From Bugula neritina (Eukaryota > Bryozoa > Gymnolaemata > Cheilostomatida > Bugulidae), in the NCBI GenBank assembly GCA_964035545.1, contig OZ037766.1:23112267-23176266 (forward strand): a stretch of DNA of 64,000 bases, in the 5' to 3' direction. Under the pieces are notes generated by a model. The model was not told where the DNA came from. It did no database searches and saw only the letters and a program-made list of their open reading frames with translations. Of this stretch, positions 56,480-64,000 are shown piece after piece; within the stretch, counting starts at the first letter, position 1; each line of letters starts with the position of its first letter. A program made the position numbers and the translations under genes.

Positions 56480-58838
56480 AAAACAGTGACAAACAAGTGC
56501 TAAAGAGTACACTAAGGATGGGTGATTCATCGCTGTTGGAATATGTGACAACACAAACGCAGCGGGGCAATGCCAGTAAATGCTAAATTGCTAATTGATA
56601 TATATTATAACAGCTATGAACAAATTGGCAGCAGAGTGTCACTAAGCAAACTAAATAAAACCAAATTTATGAAATTTTACCATTTATTATAAAGGACACT
56701 ACACGGAGCCCAAGACAGCCTTCAAGCAATACCACAAAGCAGATATGGGTAACTTCCAGAAAGTACTACAAGAGATAAAGCATGAACTAAAATTCATGAA
56801 TGGTGTGGAAGCAATGTGGAGGCTTGTCTCTAAAGGTATCCGACAAGCAATCAGTGACTTTGTTCCAATGACAAAACAGACTGAGTGTAAATGAACCTGT
56901 ATGGCTCAAAAAGAAAGGAAACTGGCCTGCAAGCAAAGGAGGCTTTACAACAAATACCAAATGAGCAAGAATGCATATGGCAAGCAACTTTTAAACAAAT
57001 TAAAAATTAATATATTGAAACTTGGCTATGCAGACCACTTCAAGAAGGCAATAGCAGACCCTTCTACAGACTTCTGAAAGGTACAACAAGCTCAAAAAGT
57101 CAAATGAAGTTTGTTAAGCAAAATTGACAGCTCATCTCTCACTATACACAGAAATACTCGACTACTATCATTTCAACAGACAGTTCACCACAGATCATCA
57201 ACTATCCATATATAGCTCTAGCACCCATGCAGGAGTTCCCCGTGTATCTGCCTCTAAAGTAGCGAAAATGATACAGGATTTAGAATAGGAAAAACTTCAG
57301 AACTACATAGCCTCCAAAAAGCTGATTTGAGTACAGACATGGAACAAACTGCTGCCTGTCTCAGTCACATCTTTCACATTTCTCGTACAACTTGAAAGCT
57401 TCCATCAGAATGGAGGACAGCCAACATCTCACCTTTTAACAATTCAAGATTCACAGACAACATCAACAAATATCAACTTATTTTATTGATAAGTAATCCT
57501 TGTAAGATGTTGGAACATTTGTTGAGAAATCTGCTAGAAAAAATTGACATCAAGCTAAACATTAGGCAGCACGAGTTTAAAACAGGTTTCTTTTGCGAGA
57601 ACGAGAACTTTTGCAACTACACACGATATATTCCATTGTATAGATTCATATCAAACTGCTCATGCAGCTGTTTTAGACTTCATTAAAGCATTTGACGGAG
57701 TGATTCATACCCTTCTAATGAAAAGGCTATCAGAAATTTCAGGTTTAGATTAATACATCCTACACTGGACTAACAACTTCTTAGCTAATTAAACACCGAG
57801 ATGAGAGAATGGTGTTGCAAGGTCATGCCTCAAATCCATTACCAGTTCCCTCAGGTGTACCACAAGGATCGGTTTTGATCCAATACTCTTCCTCATCTTT
57901 ATTTATGACCTGCCTGAATGTCTTGATTGCTCATGTGCGTTATTTGCTGATGACACGGTTGTCTACAAGAAGATAGCCTCATTGAGTGACTAAAGTTGCA
58001 ATGAAGTCTGGATTCTCTTGGTGCGCGGTCAGACAAGTGGGGTATGTCATTCAACATCTCTAAAAGCAAAATAAGAAGCTTCAACTCTGTAGGCAATACT
58101 CCCAACTACATGCTGGATTATGTAGACTCTACAAAATAGTTGGATGCCACAATGCAATCAGATTGCAGGTTCCACACACATATATCAAATAAAATACTAG
58201 ATGCTAAAAGACAGTTAGGCACGACTAAATGAGCTTTCTACTAGGCCATTGAACGAGCACAATTGATTGCATACAAAGAATTGTGCCTACAGCACCTTGA
58301 GTGTGCCAACGCAGCTTGGGACCCAACTTGCAAGAAAGATATTTCTGTCTTAGAAAAGATACAAGTGAATGCTGTATGATTCATAACCAATATTAGAGGC
58401 TGTGAAGATGCCAAAAGTGCCATGAAGACTGCCTACAGCTCCTTAAACAAAGAAAGAGAGCTAGACGTATTAACCTCCTTTTGGAGATTCTAGCAAAAGA
58501 AGAACATCTGGATCTCAGCTCTACCTATGATGATCTGTTGAACAAACGGCACTATGCAGACTCGATTAGTGTGTGCCAACAGTACCAATACTTGAACAGT
58601 TTTCTCCCAAGGACTATCAGGAATCTAAGGGCCGGTCACAATCAAGGCAATAATTCAGAGATCTCCGCATAGACCAGATTAAATTCCTGTTCAATCAATA
58701 CAGCCCAATGAGTACTAACCGTATGACTATTGACCAATGACTGTCCCAACATATTACTTATATGCGGCACAGCCCTTCCTCTTTCTAAAGCGGTTTAGTG
58801 TGATGGTCACTTCGAGTAAAAACTATGAAGTATGAAGT
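56480..58838 (+). pseudogene. Dead LINE: linker and reverse transcriptase ORF with many stops and frameshifts
   Basis: Recognisable blocks: KTAFKQYHKADMGNFQKVL (pre-RT linker), WRTANISPFNNS, PCKMLEHLLRNLLEKI, GVPQGSVL (57855-57878), FLIFIYDLPE, the catalytic FADDTVVYKK (57943-57972), FNISKSKIRSF, ERAQLIAYKELCLQHLECAN and ISVLEKIQVNAV. It resembles Jockey/CR1-type reverse transcriptases. At least ten in-frame stops and several frameshifts make it inactive. The 3' end carries a GAAGTATGAAGTA motif that may be its tail. Confidence 0.88.
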
Positions 58839-58879
58839 AATCTTTATCATAAATATAACTAATCCATTCAGGTGTTCAA

Positions 58880-59190
58880 GTGATCAACTAGAAAAAAAAC
58901 TACTACTAGAGCTACTACTAGTACTGGTACTGATACTACTATTATTAGACCATTACTATTAGTACTAGGCCTAGTACTAGTAGTAGTGCTCTAGCTTCTC
59001 AAATCTCAATAATGAATCAACTACTTACTACTACTATTAGCACTACTGCTACTACTAGTACTAGCACTACTAATAGTAATACTAATAGTAGTAGCTAGTA
59101 CTAGAAGGAGTGTTACTAGTACTAGCAGTAGTAGTAGGTCTACTACTGTACTAGTAGTGGTACTGGTAGTGGCAGTAGCAGTAGTATAAC
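58880..59190. repeat. ACT/AGT trinucleotide-rich region
   Basis: Degenerate runs of ACTACTAGTACTAG and GTAGTAGTAG, including local palindromes such as TACTAGTACTGGTACT. No coding signal. Confidence 0.8.
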
Positions 59191-61186
59191 TATAAGTATA
59201 TAGATATTATTAATGTTATTCAACATTAATAATATCTATATAAAATTAAATAATAAAATATAACTATAATATCAATATGAATATATTAATAACAATATAT
59301 AATAGAATTTTAATTAAATTTAAATAATATTCATATTTCATTATCATCATGATTATGAAACTTAAACCCTAAAATAACAAATGTTTGTGTATCAGTATAA
59401 GTGACAATCACAATATGATTATCGCTATTCATTATTGTGTGCATACATCTCTTTTCTGAAAAAGTGCTCAATTTCAAAGTGTTCAGCTAGGCTTAGTAAT
59501 ATTCTATGGCCTCATCAAAACTCGCACAACTGCGATTTGCAAAGCCAAATGTACAACCGCATGCTTGGAATTTCCTCTGGTGAGATACTACGAGCTTAAC
59601 CTAAGTTTTTAACTAAAATTATCTGCAATAAAAAACGGTACGTTCAGCAAGTATTTCAGAAGCAAAGCCAATGTGAACTTTAACGCTTTGAGCAAAGCTT
59701 GTCCACTAGACTTTCAGTGAGCCATGAGAAGGTCGTTAGTAGCAGCACCAAGTTGGGGATTACTGAGTACAGTATTTGTATATACATCCAATGAACTCAA
59801 TAATATTATATAATATTATATGACATTATAATATTATTATATATTCTTTTCCAGTTCAGTGTGCACATCAGTGTCCGAACTCCAAACCTGCAACTCCAAA
59901 GTAGGGACCATTGAACTATAACCCCCCTTATAGTTTCAGTTCAGTGGTAGGAACCAACAAACCGCACCCTCAGACACCAACGACTCAGTGCTGCTTTATG
60001 CGATTTTCAGGCAATTACACCGATAGTAATTAATACTAAGATAATATTATAGAATATAGAGTATACTCTATGGACTATTATTACTAAATCCAATTCAAGA
60101 GTTATTCTGCTTGATTTTCTACAAAGCCTTTTATTCCACATTGTGTCCCTTTGAAAAAAATATAATGAAAACATGCATTTGATTTAATGTATGTCAAATA
60201 GTGTGTCTTTTTTCTAATTTTAGGTTTATTTGTTGATACGTTTACGTGTGAGTTAACCCAATCCTTGGACATTGTGTAAATACATAAAACTGCTTTGAAA
60301 AATAGATTGCCATAGTAAGTCCACCTACATAAGCAATAGGTCAGGTTCAAAGCATTGCCTAAAAAAACGTTTTGAATTAAAAAAAAATTGACAAATAACA
60401 TAATTTTAAAACTATATAATTACTCGCTTAAATAACATAATTATATAATAATTATTGTAACTATGATATTTTATTAGTTATCATCGTGAAATGCTAAATT
60501 TTTGGAAATATTTTCACACTTTTATTAGCATTCAAGGCTATTCCTTTTTTTTGTTCAGCCAATCTGTTGAAAATTTATATATCAAAGCTAAACTTAATGC
60601 AATTAAATTTTGACAATTTGCTGCACTGAGAGCAATTATAGTTGCACAAGGTGTCTGAAAACCAATGCTGCGAGTAATTATACAGCAAAAACTGGTGTAG
60701 TTGTAAATGCTGCATAGTGTGTGGGTAAGTTACTATATAGCTAATTGTGGATGCTAGTCTACACACATATCCAGAAATGACAGGGTTTACACTTGATAAG
60801 ATGGCAAGTTTGAATGTAACTTTCAATTCTGGCATTACTTAGAGTTCAGCTAAGCGCCTACACATTGGCAAGTTATGTAAAGCTGTGATGTGGAGCTCAA
60901 GCTTAAGTTGTGGTAAATTGTGATACACATGCAGAGGCAATGTGATTAAACTCTACACATAATTACATACATTTTGTCATTGCAGTTTATAATAGCATTT
61001 CATTGGCCATGTGCGCATGCAGTTCAATGGGTTTTCTAATAACATTAGCTGCTATATAAAATCCCTTGTATAAACAGCCAATCAGAAACGGCCTACTGCT
61101 AAGTTTTTAGTGAACTGCTAATTAATTGCAAGTCTCAGAACGTGGTGATCAGCCATTGCATAATACTGTAGTTATTTTCTAAATCA
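59191..61186. other. AT-rich intergenic region before the FAM167-like exon
   Basis: No gene is supported. An exon-like stretch at 59506-59579 is discussed under rejected items. 59800-59840 is ATAATATTATA low-complexity sequence. Confidence 0.55.
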
Positions 61187-61279
61187 TTGTTCATACAGGC
61201 AGGATGCTATTTTACTAAGGATTTTTTCTTCTTATTAAATCGGGAAGTTTGTCCGCTGCTAGGGAATTCGAATGTTATA

Positions 61280-61636
61280 ATGCAGTTCCTGTCTGACTCT
61301 CAGTCTGTGCCGTCCTGTGATTCTGGACTTTCTTCAGAGCACACCAGTCTGTCACAGAACGACCTTGACAAGTTGAAAGTCATAGCAGTCAGGTTAAACT
61401 TGCAAACCCGCAGAGGAAGTTACATGACATGGCGAAACAAACTTGTATCTAGTCTATGTGGTCAGGGTGAGACCGAAGACAACGTAGAGGATCTCCTCGT
61501 AACTAAGGACGTAAATCAAAACTCAGTGAAATATGATGAAGGCGAGAAATTGAAGAGTCGAGCAGAAAACAATGAACTGATGATAGCAAAATGGCAAAAC
61601 ATGCATAAATCCATTGATTTCATTCATTCGGAGCTG
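61280..61636 (+). CDS. FAM167-family protein, first coding exon (gene runs off the right edge)
   Basis: The open frame from ATG 61280 runs 119 codons in phase 0 to the donor CTG/GTTAGT at 61637. LKVIAVRLNLQTRRGSYMTW aligns by eye with the FAM167A N-terminal signature (L..L.EKL.L.TRRPSY..W), and SIDFIHSEL at the exon end corresponds to SIDEAIAWLRKEL, the start of the family's helical segment. The rest (leucine-rich helix and the conserved Arg/Phe-rich C-terminus) must lie in later exons; none is visible before base 64000. The frame is open upstream to ATG 61187, but those residues look like translated 5' UTR. FAM167 proteins are poorly characterised; human FAM167A (DIORA-1) is linked to autoimmunity and kinase signalling. 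Confidence 0.72.
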
Positions 61637-64000
61637 GTTAGTTATTCTTATATAAGTTCAATTTCAAAGTAGTAATTCAGCCAAAATTTTTTACTTTAGC
61701 ATTAATCAATTTTGAGGTTATTTTTGCCTTTGAGCCAATTTTGAATTAATCCATGAAAATGACATTCTTTATGTTTAAACTTATTTCTCATAACCTTCAT
61801 GTTATCTTCAGATAGAAAGATTTCCTAGGGGATTACAGACTTTTTCCCTCAAACCATGTTAGCAGCAGTACCATAGTGTAATTATAAATTAGTATAAAGG
61901 TACTTTCTAGAATGCTCTTCTTTACATGACCCCACTAGGGTTGATTCACCCTCTTAGCTGCCTCACGTCAGTGTACTAAGAAAATGCTTAATCTATCCAG
62001 TGAACTATTTCTTAAGCATCGAACTAAAACTAAGCCATAAGCCAATGAACATAGCATTGATTGATAAGTATCAGCATTGAAGTAATGAAATCTATGACCA
62101 TGTAAAATTGATTTTCCATTGTATTTAATGTACAATAAAATGGTCATAATTATTAATTCAAAACCTGAATGATCCTTCTACATATTATGTGTAAAGATAA
62201 TGTCATATAGAATTTTACAAACTTAATAATACCAGTAGTTTTCAAAACAGAATATAGTGTTTACATGGTTTTAATGCTTTGTTGCATTGAGAGATTAAAG
62301 TATATTATGTATTTAAAAGGGCTTTAGTAAGATTTCTAAATTTACTGTAACATTGCACTGCGTGAACCTTGCACCACTGAATGAGCTCTTTATAACAACG
62401 TGAAGTATGCTAATTAGTACAGGGTAGTGACATCTTAGTAGCATTATACTTACCATATATTATCTTAGGTAACCTTGAATAGATTTTTTTATTGAGTGTT
62501 CTCACCCACTACTATGTTCTTAGTGTACAGTATGGCTTCATTTAACAGGTTGTTGAAACTGGCTTTACATAATGAGATCATTCTAAGCATGCATCTTGTT
62601 CACAATTTTAAAACATATTTAAGGCAGGGTTTCATTGTACTGGTTGCTCCATCTGCGGCTGAACCCTTCTCACTCAACAATGTCAACATTGTTCTCTTAT
62701 AACTTAGCAGACATTTCCTCTAATAACTCAGAATCAATCCGGTATTCAATGAAATTCTATAATCTTCCAAGACAGAGTGTTGAGGCATCCACTTTAAACT
62801 CTACTATATATAAGCAGAAGTAATCAGCTTTCATGACCCATGAAAAAGTTTGCAAGACTTCCAAAAAAGCTTCAGTTACGACATTTTTTGTTTCAGATAC
62901 AAATTAGTTACTGTTAAAGTTTCAATTATAGTAAAAGTTACAGCAACGGAAAAAAATTGAACTTGTTACGGTAAAAGTTACAGTAAAAGTTACAGTTGCA
63001 GTAAAAGTCACACTAAATATTAAAAGCTAATAAGCCTATTAGTGCCATAAGCTTCAAATAAGTTTGTAAATACAGCCTGTAATATATTTAAAATGAAAAA
63101 TGTTGGAATTTTATCAACTAAGGTTGAGAACAGAGTGAGATGAAATCATTTAGTGTTGTAGCCTTTAATCTGGTCTTTATATTTATATTAATATATACAT
63201 TTATGTAGGACTATAACCTGCACCTTCCACAGATAACACTGGGAGCTATGCTATGAACCTCAAACTAACTTTGTGTTTATGAAAAATTAATCTATTGCTG
63301 GCGGTAATCAGGTGGCCTGCTTAGAAGTCAGCAGGGGTGAACGAGATAATGAACTAATAATATATTATATATATAGATTGTTTATTATTTTCATACATCT
63401 GCTTATAAATTATTTGTGTAAGCTCAATATATGCAGCTATAGAAACATATAGCAGATATAAAACAAACCTTAACTGTTATATATTGTCTTTATATATAAC
63501 AAAATAATTGTAAGTTGCTAATTATTTAGACTTATATTTTCAACTTTGCACACTATCAATTGCTGAAAAGCTATAAGTATCAAATAATACATGATCTACA
63601 GATATAATCTTATTTAGAAAGATTTGATAGATTTTAAATTTTTTCTCGCCTATTCCCGCTTTGTCCTGCTCGGGTATCTATCTATCTATTTGATAGATTT
63701 TAAATTCTGTAGTTTTATTTATCATTATAAACCTGTTGGAATTGCACAAAAACAATAATTATAGATGGATATATTTTTATTTGATAAAATATTTGTATAT
63801 TGAATAACAATTTATGTACAAAATTTATAGTTATTTTTTGTATTTCCTTCATGCATTTCTATAGTATGGGGCAAGATTCTCACATGTATTATAGTTACAT
63901 GGTAGTTCAAACAGGCCATAACATGTTATTAACTAAACTCTTGAAAACTAAGTATTTGTTTTATTACACTTTTGACTGGCAATAGGTGCAGTGAATCCAT
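61637..64000 (+). other. Probable first intron of the FAM167-like gene
   Basis: AT-rich, with no exon that continues the FAM167 reading. 62930-63015 has repeated AAAAGTTACAGT words (12 bp). 63622-63720 has a direct repeat, TTTGATAGATTTTAAATT, flanking a C-richer insert with (TATC)n. Confidence 0.5.

Noticed and set aside
59506-59579. ATG exon candidate (MASSKLAQLRFAKPNVQP...) upstream of the FAM167-like exon
   Set aside because: Its phase-2 donor does not fit the available acceptors of the exon at 61280 without a stop, and no other partner exon was found.

Overview
The window is AT-rich, intron-dense nuclear DNA from an invertebrate animal. Every confident gene is a metazoan-type multi-exon gene with short exons (19 to about 400 bp), clean GT-AG junctions and fairly small introns. 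The gene content is a collagen prolyl 4-hydroxylase alpha chain, HELLS/LSH, an adhesion GPCR, PARN and a FAM167-type protein. An early-branching animal such as a sponge is my best guess, but this is an inference; the sequence does not prove the phylum.

Layout: (1) 84-4728, minus: prolyl 4-hydroxylase alpha, with its N-terminal two thirds in the window and the catalytic part off the left edge. (2) 4732-8291: spacer between divergent genes, with a promoter-like cluster near 5.8-5.96 kb. (3) 8292-17221, plus: HELLS, 17 exons joined in phase to a stop codon. (4) 17222-22019: AT-rich spacer with a tRNA-derived SINE. (5) 22020-35500, plus: an adhesion GPCR of 22 exons (about 1073 aa) with signal peptide, EGF-like, pentraxin/LamG-like, HormR, GAIN and 7TM regions. 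(6) 35501-41870: spacer with two copies of an inverted-repeat element and a weak two-exon gene candidate. (7) 41871-54610, minus: PARN, 18 exons, 585 aa, all catalytic residues present. (8) 54.6-61.3 kb: dead LINE reverse transcriptases and simple repeats. (9) 61280-61636, plus: first coding exon of a FAM167-like gene that runs off the right edge.

The genes do not form a pathway. They are ordinary neighbours acting in the ER (P4HA), in chromatin (HELLS), at the cell surface (aGPCR) and in RNA decay (PARN).

The most unusual content is in the introns. The HELLS intron at 14242-14882 holds a small element with a 51-bp direct repeat at each end, 272 bp apart. Each repeat encodes, on the minus strand, a complete hammerhead ribozyme core; this is the layout of a metazoan retrozyme. 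Many introns also carry minisatellites that copy or abut splice sites: two aGPCR splice donors are tandemly triplicated, one aGPCR intron is a stop-free 753-nt in-frame 15-bp array, and a PARN intron is built of repeated acceptor-like units. Two introns have GC-AG ends. A tRNA-derived SINE family recurs at least five times, once as a foldback.
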